DNA of 64,000 nucleotides from HXMU1420-2 sp034670145. GTDB taxonomy: Bacteria > Pseudomonadota > Alphaproteobacteria > Rhodobacterales > Rhodobacteraceae. Below are positions 34,143 to 43,221 of the stretch, piece after piece (position 1 is the first letter of the stretch; each line of letters starts with the position of its first letter). Both the position numbers and the translations under genes were made by a program. The DNA lies in contig JAXMOA010000008.1 of the NCBI GenBank assembly GCA_034670145.1, forward strand, positions 124,001 through 188,000, read 5' to 3'. The notes under the pieces were generated by a model, which saw nothing but the letters and a program-made list of their open reading frames with translations, ran no database searches and was not told where the DNA came from.

Positions 34143-36110
34143 TCAATCGCCGCTGACGACCTTCAGATCACGGTGATCGTCCATTGTTTCGTTGTCATGC
34201 GAGGCATTCCACATAAGGTCGTGCACCGTTTCGGTGGTCGGCCGGAAATCCAGCGGCGCCTCCAGGAAAATCTTCCGAATGGCAACGATGTCGAACAGAC
34301 GGCAGGCGCGTGTCAACTGGTCCAGGAACACCTGCAAGGCATCATTGTCCAACGAAACCTCGGTCGCGGTCATGATGCGCGGATGGTCCGTGCCTTGCGG
34401 ATTTTCCCCGATCAGCAACTCTTCATACAGTTTTTCACCCTTGTTCAGGCCAACAATCTGTATGGCAATATCACCCCGTTCCGCCTCTGGTCCTGCATTG
34501 TCTTCCAGAACATAGGGTTTCAACCCGTGCAGATGAACCATCGTCATCGCCAGATCCAGAATCTTGACCGCTTCGCCCATGTCCAAAACAAAAACGTCAC
34601 CGCCCTTGGCCATGGCTCCGGCCTGGATCACCAACTGCGCCGCTTCCGGAATAGTCATGAAAAACCGCGTAATTTCGCGATGGGTGACGGTAACAGGACC
34701 GCCCGCTTCGATCTGGCTGCGGAACCGCGGAATAACAGAGCCGGATGACCCCAACACATTGCCAAAACGGACCATGGAAAAAGTCGTGTTCGGGTACTTC
34801 AGCGCCAGCGCCTGACACACGAGCTCCGCCAATCGTTTGGAGGCTCCCATGAAGTTTGTCGGCCGAACCGCCTTGTCCGTCGAAATCATGATAAAGTTTT
34901 CGACGCCCAGTTCGGCGGCGGCCTGCGCGATGACCTGGGTTCCAAAAACGTTGTTGCGAATGCCTTCGACGACATTCTCCTCGACCAGAACCACGTGTTT
35001 ATAGGCAGCCGCGTGGTATACGGTTTCCACACCGAACATCCGCAGGATGGCCCTCACCCGGCCAGGGTTCTGCACCGATCCCAGAACCGGCTCGACACGC
35101 ACATCTTGCCCGGTCTTCTGCAGTGTTTCCTTCAGCTCCATCTGGATGCTGTAAAGCGCGAATTCGGAGACTTCCAACAGCACGAGCGCGGCGGGTTTGA
35201 GGTTGATGATCTGACGGCAAAGCTCGCTGCCGATCGAACCGCCAGCGCCCGAAACCAGAACCACTTTGCCGGTAATGTTGCGGCTCATCAGATCATCGCG
35301 CGGCGGCACCGGGTCGCGACCCAGCAGATCCTCAGGCGTCACGCTGCGCAAATCAGAAAACTTGGCGCGCCCGGTCACGATATCGGTCATGCCAGGGATC
35401 GTCTCAACCTTGACACCCAAGGGTTCCAGCTTGGTTACAATCTCGCGGCGCCGGGCACGGCTGATCCCAGGCATTGCAAGCAGGATGGTATCAACGCAGC
35501 CTTCGCTGATCACCTTCTGCGCATCGGCTGGCGAGTGTACCCATTTGCCGGCAATGGTTGTCTGATGCATCGAACTGTCATCATCCAGAAAGGCAACAGG
35601 CAGATATTCGCTGCTTTCATGCAGCGCGTTCGCCAATTGACGACCAGCCTCTCCGGCACCGTAGACCACCACCGGAACCCGATTTCGAGAGATGCGATTG
35701 CCGAACAGATGCCGAAACAAGAACCTCAATCCAGAAGCGGAAATGAACAACAGCGCGGCGTAGATACCGGGTACGGACAGGGGAATGGCTGCAGAGAACA
35801 GATTGGCCGTGATCAGCAGCGCCAAGGCTGACACAAAGACGCCAGCAATGATCCCGCCAATGATCTGACCTGTGATGTATCGAATCACAACGCGGTAAAG
35901 ACCGACGTAGTCGAAAATAAACAAAGTCACGATTGCAACGGGCACCAGCGTCAACCAGATCGCCGTATCCGCCAGAAAAGACATGCTTTCCAACCGCATC
36001 CACATCGCGACTATGAAGGACAAAAACACCAGAACAACATCGGCCAGCATCTGAATGATCCGTTTCAACGGCCGGTTGAGGTCGGTCAAAACGGGAAGAA
36101 AGGCAGTCAT
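34143..36110 (-). CDS. CapD-family membrane nucleoside-diphosphate-sugar epimerase/dehydratase
   Basis: A 655-residue protein with about four N-terminal transmembrane helices (residues 15-120), a CoA-binding-like domain (VPVVVYGAGEAGRQLANAL), and a large SDR-type domain starting VVLVSGAGGSIGSELCRQI. YHAAAYKHVVLVEENV and the STDKAVRPTNFMGASKR stretch give the family catalytic region. It acts on UDP-GlcNAc-type sugars at the membrane for capsule, O-antigen or exopolysaccharide synthesis (CapD/WbpM/PglF group). ATG 36110 is preferred over TTG 36155. No glycosyltransferases are adjacent, so the polymer is unknown. Confidence 0.9.
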   Translation of the reverse strand: MTAFLPVLTDLNRPLKRIIQMLADVVLVFLSFIVAMWMRLESMSFLADTAIWLTLVPVAIVTLFIFDYVGLYRVVIRYITGQIIGGIIAGVFVSALALLITANLFSAAIPLSVPGIYAALLFISASGLRFLFRHLFGNRISRNRVPVVVYGAGEAGRQLANALHESSEYLPVAFLDDDSSMHQTTIAGKWVHSPADAQKVISEGCVDTILLAMPGISRARRREIVTKLEPLGVKVETIPGMTDIVTGRAKFSDLRSVTPEDLLGRDPVPPRDDLMSRNITGKVVLVSGAGGSIGSELCRQIINLKPAALVLLEVSEFALYSIQMELKETLQKTGQDVRVEPVLGSVQNPGRVRAILRMFGVETVYHAAAYKHVVLVEENVVEGIRNNVFGTQVIAQAAAELGVENFIMISTDKAVRPTNFMGASKRLAELVCQALALKYPNTTFSMVRFGNVLGSSGSVIPRFRSQIEAGGPVTVTHREITRFFMTIPEAAQLVIQAGAMAKGGDVFVLDMGEAVKILDLAMTMVHLHGLKPYVLEDNAGPEAERGDIAIQIVGLNKGEKLYEELLIGENPQGTDHPRIMTATEVSLDNDALQVFLDQLTRACRLFDIVAIRKIFLEAPLDFRPTTETVHDLMWNASHDNETMDDHRDLKVVSGD

Positions 36111-36525
36111 TCGGGTCGTCCAATTCAGGCTGTTGCAACTGGAACCAGCTGTCAAAATAGTTAAAAGGGAATTAATAATATTTATGTTTCAATATCATGA
36201 ACCGTCTTTAAAGGACGTAATGTCCTGCCCGTCGGTTCGCCACAGGCACACAAAAGAAATCGTGCAGCAAAGGCACCTCCCCAGGTTACTTGCTAAAATC
36301 AAACCTCAAGAAACCAAAGTTTCCAAACTCTCGAACCGAACCATCCGGCCACATCGCCGGATCATCACTTCTTTTGTGCCGGGCAAAAATGCACAAATGT
36401 CACAAAATTAGTCAGCAGAGTATCAAAATTTCTCTGAAAAACAAGCCACTTCCTTGCCTTGAGCCAATGGCCGCACAAGAGCATGCAGAAATTCTTTCAA
36501 CCTGTTAGCCAGGGGTGTCAATAAC
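36111..36525. other. 415-base AT-richer intergenic region
   Basis: This gap upstream of the CapD-like gene and downstream of the flavoprotein gene looks clearly AT-richer than its neighbours and holds no convincing gene. A stem-loop ATCCGGC-CACATC-GCCGGAT sits at 36343-36362, and a weaker GAAAC/GTTTC hairpin lies just before it. It must contain the promoter of the CapD-like gene. Confidence 0.4.
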
Positions 36526-38589
36526 TCACACTGGTAGCTCCACGATCTCACGTTGAAACCAATCGTCCTCGATATCCTCTGGCGCCCGCTCAAAGTTCTG
36601 CGCCGCCATATGGCCGGACCAAACTGCATCGGCGATCAAACCCGGCGAGGCCGCGTCCCCGATCAGGTGAAGCCCGTCCAGCGTCCTGTTGGATTGCAGC
36701 TGCTCGTATAGTCCGCTTTCGCGTATGCGCTCTGTCACCAGGACATGGGCCGACACGGCAATCTCGCTGTCACGGCCGGTAAACCCACAGGCCAACCCGG
36801 CGCTGTCCGCGTTGACACTGACCAGTGTCTGATTGCAGCGGATATCCACGTTGCGTTCGATCAGCGCAGCCTGCACGCGATGCTGTTCCAGGGTCAGCGC
36901 AGTATAAGGCGACACCTGATTTGACGGCGTGACAAATATCACCGAATGGCCTGCGTCCGCCAAAAGCTCGGCCAGCACCGCTCCCAAATAGCCAGAGTCG
37001 TCGTCATAGACCATTACCGGACCCAGCGGAGGCAAACGGCCCGCCATCAAATCGTCAGGCGTGAATACAGCGGCGCCTGGATCAATCCGGGGCGGTGACC
37101 GGCGCGTGCTGCGGCCCAACCCATCGGCGCGCCATGTGGCACCGGTAGCGACAAAGACGTTTGATGTGCCCAACTCGGCGACATCATCGCTGCTCAGCGG
37201 GCTTTGGCGAAAGATCTGAACATTGGCCATCTGTTCCAATTGGTAGATGCGATAGTCCATGACCCGCGACCAAGCCTTCAGTCCGGGCAGGGCGCTCTCG
37301 CGCCGAACGCGCCCCCCCAATGCGTCTTCGGCTTCGGCCAAAGTCACATCATAACCGCGTCGCGCCAGCGCCAAGGTACACTCCAGCCCCGCCGGACCAG
37401 AACCGATAACCAAGGCCTCTTGTGACGTGCGTTTGGGGGCGATCCGCTCCGGATGCCAACCCCGGCGCCATTCTTCTCCCATTGTCGGATTCTGAGTGCA
37501 GCGAATTGGAACAGCCAATGAATCCGCCGAAACGCACACATTGCAGCCAATGCACTCACGAATATCGTCGATACGCCCTTCCTGGATCTTATTGGGCAGA
37601 AACGGATCGGCGATAGAGGGGCGCGCGGCCCCGATGAAATCCACAATCCCGTCCTTGATCATCGAAACCATCATATCCGGAGAGGTCAAACGCCCGACAC
37701 CGACAACGGGTTTGCGGGTCAGCCCTTTGACAAACTTTATATAGTCGTTCTGATACCCGTCCCGAGGCTGAAACCGTGTGGTCACTGAATCATTGGCCCA
37801 ATCCGACACGTTCACATCCCACAGATCCGGCAAATCTCCCAGCAGCTCCACAACCGCCTGACCATCTTCCGAGGCCTGCATGCCCTGTTTGCCCAACATC
37901 TCGTCCACAGCAAACCGAAACGCCACGCCACAAGTATCACCAACAGCCTCCAGCGCGTCTTCGATCAATTCCCGGGTCAGCCGCAGGCGGTTTTCGATGG
38001 ACCCGCCGTATTCATCTGTGCGCTGGTTCAAATGCGGTTGCAGAAACTGCTGCGCAATGGTCATGCCGTGGCCGGCATAAACATAAACAATATCAAACCC
38101 GGCGTCCCGCGCCCGCAGCGCCGCCGCACGGTGCCATTTGCGCAGGTCGCGGATATCGCTCTTGTCCATTGCCCGGGCCTGTCTGGTGCTCTCGGCATAG
38201 ATCGACATGTCCGAAGGGGCCAGAATCGGCGCGCGGCTTTGCAAGTTTTGCGCATGATAACCGTTGTGGACCAATTCTATCGCCGAAAGAGAACCATGTT
38301 CCTTGATGGCATCCGTCATCAGACGCAGCGCGGGAATGTCGCGCGCATCCCACAAACGGTTCTCGGGAAATGGCGACAGATCCGAGGTCGGATGGATCTC
38401 GGTCTCTTGCGTGGCCACGACCGCCCAGCCGCCTTCGGCCTTCATCTTGCGCATCGCAGCCTCAGCCTGAGGATGCAAATGCCCCATCCCGTTACAATGG
38501 GGCACCTGGTAAAATCGGTTCCGTGCCACGACGGGCCCGATCTTGACCGGTTCGAACAAAACGGAGTAGCGCGCGGAATGGTCCAGCAT
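36526..38589 (-). CDS. Trimethylamine-dehydrogenase-like FMN/Fe-S/FAD oxidoreductase
   Basis: A 687-residue flavoprotein. Residues 8-330 are the old-yellow-enzyme barrel (SVLFEPVKIGPVVARNRF, YAGHGMTIAQQFLQPHLNQR). Cys346, Cys349, Cys352 and Cys364 (ECIGCNVC, IRCTQNP) bind a 4Fe-4S cluster. A Rossmann module follows (EALVIGSGPAGLECTLALAR). This build is shared by trimethylamine/dimethylamine dehydrogenases, 2,4-dienoyl-CoA reductases and N-methylproline demethylases; the details look more like the amine-demethylating branch. ATG 38589 follows AGAGGA by 8 bases; the frame is open far upstream, but that part overlaps the divergent fusion gene. Confidence 0.88.
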   Translation of the reverse strand: MLDHSARYSVLFEPVKIGPVVARNRFYQVPHCNGMGHLHPQAEAAMRKMKAEGGWAVVATQETEIHPTSDLSPFPENRLWDARDIPALRLMTDAIKEHGSLSAIELVHNGYHAQNLQSRAPILAPSDMSIYAESTRQARAMDKSDIRDLRKWHRAAALRARDAGFDIVYVYAGHGMTIAQQFLQPHLNQRTDEYGGSIENRLRLTRELIEDALEAVGDTCGVAFRFAVDEMLGKQGMQASEDGQAVVELLGDLPDLWDVNVSDWANDSVTTRFQPRDGYQNDYIKFVKGLTRKPVVGVGRLTSPDMMVSMIKDGIVDFIGAARPSIADPFLPNKIQEGRIDDIRECIGCNVCVSADSLAVPIRCTQNPTMGEEWRRGWHPERIAPKRTSQEALVIGSGPAGLECTLALARRGYDVTLAEAEDALGGRVRRESALPGLKAWSRVMDYRIYQLEQMANVQIFRQSPLSSDDVAELGTSNVFVATGATWRADGLGRSTRRSPPRIDPGAAVFTPDDLMAGRLPPLGPVMVYDDDSGYLGAVLAELLADAGHSVIFVTPSNQVSPYTALTLEQHRVQAALIERNVDIRCNQTLVSVNADSAGLACGFTGRDSEIAVSAHVLVTERIRESGLYEQLQSNRTLDGLHLIGDAASPGLIADAVWSGHMAAQNFERAPEDIEDDWFQREIVELPV

Positions 38590-38790
38590 GGGGTGAGTCC
38601 TCTGCCAAAGTCTTTGGTTCAGTCTAGCGCCAGTCCGGCAGCGGTGACGAGCAAATTGCGACATGCCCCGGGCCCCTTTGGCCTGACGTTCTGCTGTTTC
38701 AGGGCTTTTCATTCCTGGCAGTTTGCCGTCAATTCCATTCAGAGGGTCATATGGGCTCGGCAGGTGGACGCATAAGGCAAGGAACAGTCG

Positions 38791-40779
38791 ATGAATCAGG
38801 CAAGCAGACAGCTGACCAATGACCCCGGAGCAGGGTATTTCCTGTATCACTCCATAGGAATGTATCCGGGCAAAACGCAGGACTTGCAGGCAGAAATGGC
38901 CGCCTTTGCACAAAGCTGGGGCGCATTGGATGACGGGCAATGGGGCTACGCATTGCGACGTCGGCAAAAATTCATCGATCTGTGGCGCGGATTGCTGCAC
39001 GCGCCCAAGGGCACGTTGACAACCAGCGAAAGCGTCACGACGGCGATGGCCTCCATTATTGGCGCTTTGCCCGGCGAATACCTGCGTGGCCGAGAGGTGC
39101 TTGTCGGTGCAGACTGTTTTCCTTCGCTCCATTTTCTGCTGAGTGGCCTGGCGGCGCAGTATGGCTTCACGCTGCGAACCGTGCCCCTGCGGCAGGGCGA
39201 AACCTGGGTGCGGGACGAGGATATCATCGCGGCCTGGGGACGCGATGTCGGGCTGGCCCTGGTGACATGGGTGACCTCGACCGCCTCGGCGCGGTGTGAT
39301 TTGCCCGCGCTGGTGGCGCATGGGCGCGAGATGGGCAGCCTGATTTGCGCCGATATCACCCAGGTCGCCGGGCTCTTGCCGTTTGACGTGAGCAATCCGC
39401 GCGTGGATTTCGTGGTGTCGACCAGCCTGAAATGGATGTGTGGAACACCCGGGGCCGGCATCCTCTATGTGGACAAGGACGTGCTGCAGGAATGCCAGCC
39501 GGCCCATCGCGGCTGGTGGTCCCAGAACAATCCGTTTTCCTGGGACCTGGACAAGTTCGAATTCGCTCCGGACATCCGCCGTTTTGACAACGGCACGCCC
39601 GGTGTGACGGCTGCTGTGGCTTCGGTGCCGGCCCTGGCCTGGCATGCGCAACAGGACCGGGACGCCATGGTGGCCCATAATCAGGCCCTGTGCGCGCAGA
39701 TCATCGGGCATGCGGACAGATTGGGCCTGGAGCTGACAACCCCGCGCGCGGCGGAGCGGCGCGGCGGGTCTATCATGATGAAGATGCCGGACAAGGCCGA
39801 AGCCGCAGCCGTCGTGGGTGCGCTGAGATTGGCGGGCCTGTCAGTGGATCATCGCGATCACGTGCTGCGCATGTCGCCGGGCTTTGTCACTCAGGCCTGG
39901 GCGGTGGATCAGGTTTTCGACGTCATGGAACAAACAATGCAAACCCGGGCGCGGCGGTTTCCAAGCCAGCAGGGACAGGGGGATAACATGGGTGGAACGG
40001 ATGCGCTGCTGGGCCTGGGCCGATTGTTGATGGGCGGCGGTGTCCGGGTCGTGGATTGCACCGGCCCGCTGGGGCCGGACACGCCGATCCTGCGGCTGGA
40101 CGAGGATTTCGCCAAGAACACCCCAAAGGTCGAAATCAACAAGATCAGCGAATATGACAAGGACGGACCATTCTTTGCCTGGAACTGGATGGTGCTGGGC
40201 GAACACTCGGGCACCCATTTCGATGCCCCCCATCACTGGATCACCGGCAAGGATTTTGCCGATGGCTATACGGATACGCTGGACGTGCAGCGGTTGGTGG
40301 CGCCGGTCAATGTGATCGATTGCTCGGCCCAGGCCCAGGCGGATCCCGATTTCCTGCTGACCCCAGACCATGTGCTGGCCTGGGAAGCCGCACATGGAGA
40401 GATACAGCCCGGCGATTGGGTGGTGATGCGCACGGATTGGGATAGCCGGGCCAGGGATGCGGCCCTGTTCCTCAACGAAGACGCCGAGGGCAAGGCCCAT
40501 AGCCCGGGGCCGACGCCAGAGTGTATGGACCTGCTGCTGGCGCGTGGCATCGTTGGATGGGGGACGCAATGTATCGGGACGGATGCGGGACTGGCCGGAG
40601 ATTTCTCGCCGCCTTATCCCGCCCATAACCTCCTGCACCGGGACAATTGCTTTGGCCTGGCCAGCCTGGCCAACCTCGATCAACTGCCCCCAAAAGGTGC
40701 CATCCTGATCGCTGCCCCACTCAAGATCGAGCGCGGCACAGGCAGCCCGATCCGGGCGCTGGCACTGGTGCCGGGATGA
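38791..40779 (+). CDS. Kynureninase-like aminotransferase fused to a cyclase-family hydrolase
   Basis: A 662-residue protein of two enzymes. Residues 1-390 are a class V PLP enzyme like kynureninase (ADITQVAGLLPFDVSN; Lys214 in STSLKWMCGTPGAG as the PLP lysine). Residues 415-662 are a cyclase/kynurenine-formamidase-like hydrolase with the metal motif HSGTHFDAPHHW (His472, His476, Asp478). Formamidase and kynureninase act one after the other in tryptophan breakdown, so a channel to anthranilate is possible; other substrates fit too. An in-frame ATG at 39988 (residue 400) with GGGGGAT just ahead sits at the domain border and could start a separate 263-residue hydrolase. AAGGAA precedes ATG 38791. 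Confidence 0.88.
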   Translation: MNQASRQLTNDPGAGYFLYHSIGMYPGKTQDLQAEMAAFAQSWGALDDGQWGYALRRRQKFIDLWRGLLHAPKGTLTTSESVTTAMASIIGALPGEYLRGREVLVGADCFPSLHFLLSGLAAQYGFTLRTVPLRQGETWVRDEDIIAAWGRDVGLALVTWVTSTASARCDLPALVAHGREMGSLICADITQVAGLLPFDVSNPRVDFVVSTSLKWMCGTPGAGILYVDKDVLQECQPAHRGWWSQNNPFSWDLDKFEFAPDIRRFDNGTPGVTAAVASVPALAWHAQQDRDAMVAHNQALCAQIIGHADRLGLELTTPRAAERRGGSIMMKMPDKAEAAAVVGALRLAGLSVDHRDHVLRMSPGFVTQAWAVDQVFDVMEQTMQTRARRFPSQQGQGDNMGGTDALLGLGRLLMGGGVRVVDCTGPLGPDTPILRLDEDFAKNTPKVEINKISEYDKDGPFFAWNWMVLGEHSGTHFDAPHHWITGKDFADGYTDTLDVQRLVAPVNVIDCSAQAQADPDFLLTPDHVLAWEAAHGEIQPGDWVVMRTDWDSRARDAALFLNEDAEGKAHSPGPTPECMDLLLARGIVGWGTQCIGTDAGLAGDFSPPYPAHNLLHRDNCFGLASLANLDQLPPKGAILIAAPLKIERGTGSPIRALALVPG

Positions 40780-40802
40780 GCCAATCAGGCGAAAATCGAC
40801 AA

Positions 40803-40818
40803 TGTCCCAGCTGGGACA
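40803..40818. promoter_or_regulatory. 16-bp perfect palindrome TGTCCCAGCTGGGACA
   Basis: The palindrome lies 24 bases after the fusion gene, in the 124-base gap shared with the convergent GMC gene. A perfect 16-bp dyad is typical of a dimeric regulator site, but the convergent position is odd for an operator. As RNA it is a loopless hairpin with no T-run, so it is a poor terminator. Confidence 0.45.
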
Positions 40819-40880
40819 CTAGGTTAAGCCATTGATATATAACAAAGACCGCCCAGGACATGCCCCGGTCGCGGCGCGCG

Positions 40881-40901
40881 CGAAAATTCGCAGAATTTTC
40901 G
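40881..40901. terminator. AT-rich hairpin at the end of the GMC gene
   Basis: CGAAAATT (40881-40888) pairs with AATTTTCG (40894-40901) around a 5-base loop, right beside the GMC stop codon and following a GCGCGCG run. Hairpins of this GAAAATT type are, to my impression, frequent between genes in Rhodobacterales. Termination is inferred from position. Confidence 0.4.
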
Positions 40902-40903
40902 TA

Positions 40904-42514
40904 TTACGGCTGGCCTGGAGGTCTGAGGATCAGGTCAGCTGCCTTTTCGCCCACCATCAGGGACGCCGCATTCGTATTGGCTGAGGGCATGGTCGGAAAG
41001 ATCGAGGCATCCGCCACCCGCAACCCCTGCAGCCCATGAACGCGCAATTGCGCGTCCACCACGGTTGACGGATCCGACTGCGGACCCATGCGGCAGGTGC
41101 CCATCATGTGAAACGTCGTTGTCCCGCGTTCGCGCGCAGTTGCCATCAGGTCATCATCGCTGACCGCCGCTTCGCCCGGGTAGATCTCACCGGCAAAATA
41201 CGGCGCCATCGGGGCCGTGCGCATCAGCTTGCGCGCCAGCTTCAGCCCCGCCAGCAACACACGCCGGTCGGTTTCCGAGCTGAGGTAATTCGGTTGAATC
41301 TGCGGCCGCGCCTTTGGGTCGGCGGACCGGGCTTTGACAAACCCCAGGCTCTCGGGGCGTTGTTGCCAGGCGGCCAGGGTCATGCCGGGCAGATCGTCCA
41401 GCTGGTTCTGCCGGCCGTCCTTGTAACAGGCGGGCATGAAGGTAATCTGCAAATCCGAATGCTCCAGCACCGGGTCCGATTTGGCAAAGGCATAACAGGC
41501 CGTGGCCGGCAGGCTGAGGATCGAGGGACGCCCGGCCAGCCATTTCCCGACCTCTTTGGCAAAGGCAAAGCCACGCGACAATTCGTTGAAGGTCTGCACC
41601 CCCTTGACCCGGGCCGTGAACCGCGGCGTGAAATGGTCGCGCAGATTTTGTCCGACCCCGGGAAGTGCTGCCACCACCGGCACGCCAATCTCTGCCAGAT
41701 GATCCGGATCGCCCACGCCCGAGATCTGCAGCAACTGCGCAGAGTTGATGACCCCGCCACACAGGATCACCTCCTGACGGGCATGGACCAGCCGGGTCTC
41801 TTCGCCCTGTTGATAGCGTATCCCGGTGGCGTGACCGCTGCCCATCAGGATCTGCGTGGCCAGCGCCCCGGTGCGCAGGTCCAGGTTGGGACGGTCCATG
41901 GCCGGGCGCAGAAAGGCCCGCGCCGCGCTTTGACGTCGTCCGCCCGCGATGGTGCGCTGGGTATAGGCGGCGCCGAATTGTTCGCGCCCGTTGTAATCGG
42001 GGTTGCGGGGAATGCCGAGGCTGGCGGCACTGTCCAGAAACGCCTCGCACAGGGGGTGGGTCCAGGGGCTGGGCGTGACCGAAAGCGGGCCGTCAGAGCC
42101 GCGGCGCGCATCCGGGTCCGGGCCCACCCAGGATTCCAGGCGTCGGAACAAGGGCAGGATCGAGTCATAATCCCAGCCCGGATTGCCCCGCTGCGCCCAT
42201 TGATCGAAATCAGAGGGGGCGCCCCGGTTGAACACATTGCCATTGATCGACGAAGATCCCCCCAGCACCTTGCCCCGTGGCACCGGGATCGGGCGGCCTC
42301 CGGTCCACTCAGAGCCATCGGCCTGATACATCCAGTTCAGGTTCTGGTTTGACATCAGCCGCATCCAGCCGACCGGGATATGGATCAGGGGATGGATGTC
42401 ACGCGGGCCGGCTTCGAGCACGCAGACGGTTGTATTGGGCTGTTCGCTCAGCCGCGCGGCGAGCACGCAGCCTGCGGATCCGGCGCCGACGATGATGTAA
42501 TCAAATGTATCCAT
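40904..42514 (-). CDS. GMC-family oxidoreductase, choline/alcohol dehydrogenase-like
   Basis: A 536-residue FAD enzyme. The N-terminus FDYIIVGAGSAGCVLAARLSE binds ADP-ribose; GMC signature 1 is PRGKVLGGSSSINGNVFNRG and signature 2 includes GGVINSAQLLQISGVGD. The C-terminus has FHMMGTCRMGPQSDPSTVVD and MPSANTNAASLMVGEKAAD with the catalytic His/Asn region. It resembles BetA-type and PEG/alkanol dehydrogenases; the substrate is not fixed. ATG 42514 gives a family-type N-terminus; the open frame continues upstream. The gene follows the Mla-like lipoprotein by 53 bases and may be read from that operon. Confidence 0.9.
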   Translation of the reverse strand: MDTFDYIIVGAGSAGCVLAARLSEQPNTTVCVLEAGPRDIHPLIHIPVGWMRLMSNQNLNWMYQADGSEWTGGRPIPVPRGKVLGGSSSINGNVFNRGAPSDFDQWAQRGNPGWDYDSILPLFRRLESWVGPDPDARRGSDGPLSVTPSPWTHPLCEAFLDSAASLGIPRNPDYNGREQFGAAYTQRTIAGGRRQSAARAFLRPAMDRPNLDLRTGALATQILMGSGHATGIRYQQGEETRLVHARQEVILCGGVINSAQLLQISGVGDPDHLAEIGVPVVAALPGVGQNLRDHFTPRFTARVKGVQTFNELSRGFAFAKEVGKWLAGRPSILSLPATACYAFAKSDPVLEHSDLQITFMPACYKDGRQNQLDDLPGMTLAAWQQRPESLGFVKARSADPKARPQIQPNYLSSETDRRVLLAGLKLARKLMRTAPMAPYFAGEIYPGEAAVSDDDLMATARERGTTTFHMMGTCRMGPQSDPSTVVDAQLRVHGLQGLRVADASIFPTMPSANTNAASLMVGEKAADLILRPPGQP

Positions 42515-42567
42515 TGGCCTTTCATCGTGCTGGGGCACCCTCTTGTGGGGCCGGGTTGTTTGCCGTG

Positions 42568-43221
42568 TTATCCGCCGTGATTGTGAATGCGCGAAATGCT
42601 CCATTCTACCGCAGCCCGCATGGCGCTGCCCAGGGCTTCGTCAAAGGCATAGACCACATCATAGGCGTCCGAGCTGGTGGCGATCCTGACTTTTTCAAAA
42701 GAATCCGAGGCGATGATGTGGTCTTCGTATTCGTCGACGATCTTGATGTTCAGCCGGACCGTGATTGTCAGCGTTTCGGTTTTGGTGCCGGTCTCGGACA
42801 CGGTTTCGGAGACATGGGCCTGAAACTCGCGGATGTCCGTCACCACCAGGTAATCCGCGCGCAGGCCAACCGTAGAGCGGCCGACGGCGGGCACTTTGCC
42901 CGAGTTTTCAAAGCTTTCGATCATCAGCGCCTGGACGATGAGCGGCGCGCGGTCGACCCAGCGGGCCACGGGCAGGTACTGGACCTCCAGCGGGGTGGGG
43001 AAAACAGCGATCTGATTGGTGTTCACGGCGGCGGTTGCGGTGGGTTCTTCGACCACAATCTGCGAATGGATGCGGGGCAGGTTCTGGTTGAAGGTGCTTT
43101 TGGGGGTGAGCGCGTAGAGATCGTTGGGTTTGGACGCCTGATTGAGCGTGCCCAGACCGGCACATCCCGAGAGCAGCCCGGCCAGGGTGCATGCGGCGAT
43201 CAGAGGGAAGGGGCGGATCAT
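42568..43221 (-). CDS. ABC-type transport auxiliary lipoprotein (PqiC/YmbA-like)
   Basis: A 217-residue lipoprotein with lipobox LLSGC (Cys20), so it is anchored in a membrane facing the periplasm. The body has the auxiliary-component fold seen beside MCE transporters (LYALTPKSTF, YLPVARWVDRAPLIVQALM, ADYLVVTDIREFQAHV). In PqiABC-like systems this lipoprotein supports the MCE tube at the outer membrane. Its start overlaps the MCE stop by ATGA, making it the fourth gene of the operon. Confidence 0.88.
   Translation of the reverse strand: MIRPFPLIAACTLAGLLSGCAGLGTLNQASKPNDLYALTPKSTFNQNLPRIHSQIVVEEPTATAAVNTNQIAVFPTPLEVQYLPVARWVDRAPLIVQALMIESFENSGKVPAVGRSTVGLRADYLVVTDIREFQAHVSETVSETGTKTETLTITVRLNIKIVDEYEDHIIASDSFEKVRIATSSDAYDVVYAFDEALGSAMRAAVEWSISRIHNHGG

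Noticed and set aside
38590..39711. Upstream extension of the TMADH-like reading frame by 374 codons
   Set aside because: It overlaps the well-supported fusion gene on the other strand; the extension has no domain, and ATG 38589 has its own ribosome binding site and the family N-terminus.
42515..42604. Longer start for the second GMC oxidoreductase
   Set aside because: It would add 30 residues ahead of the FAD fold and run into the end of the lipoprotein gene; ATG 42514 gives the normal N-terminus.
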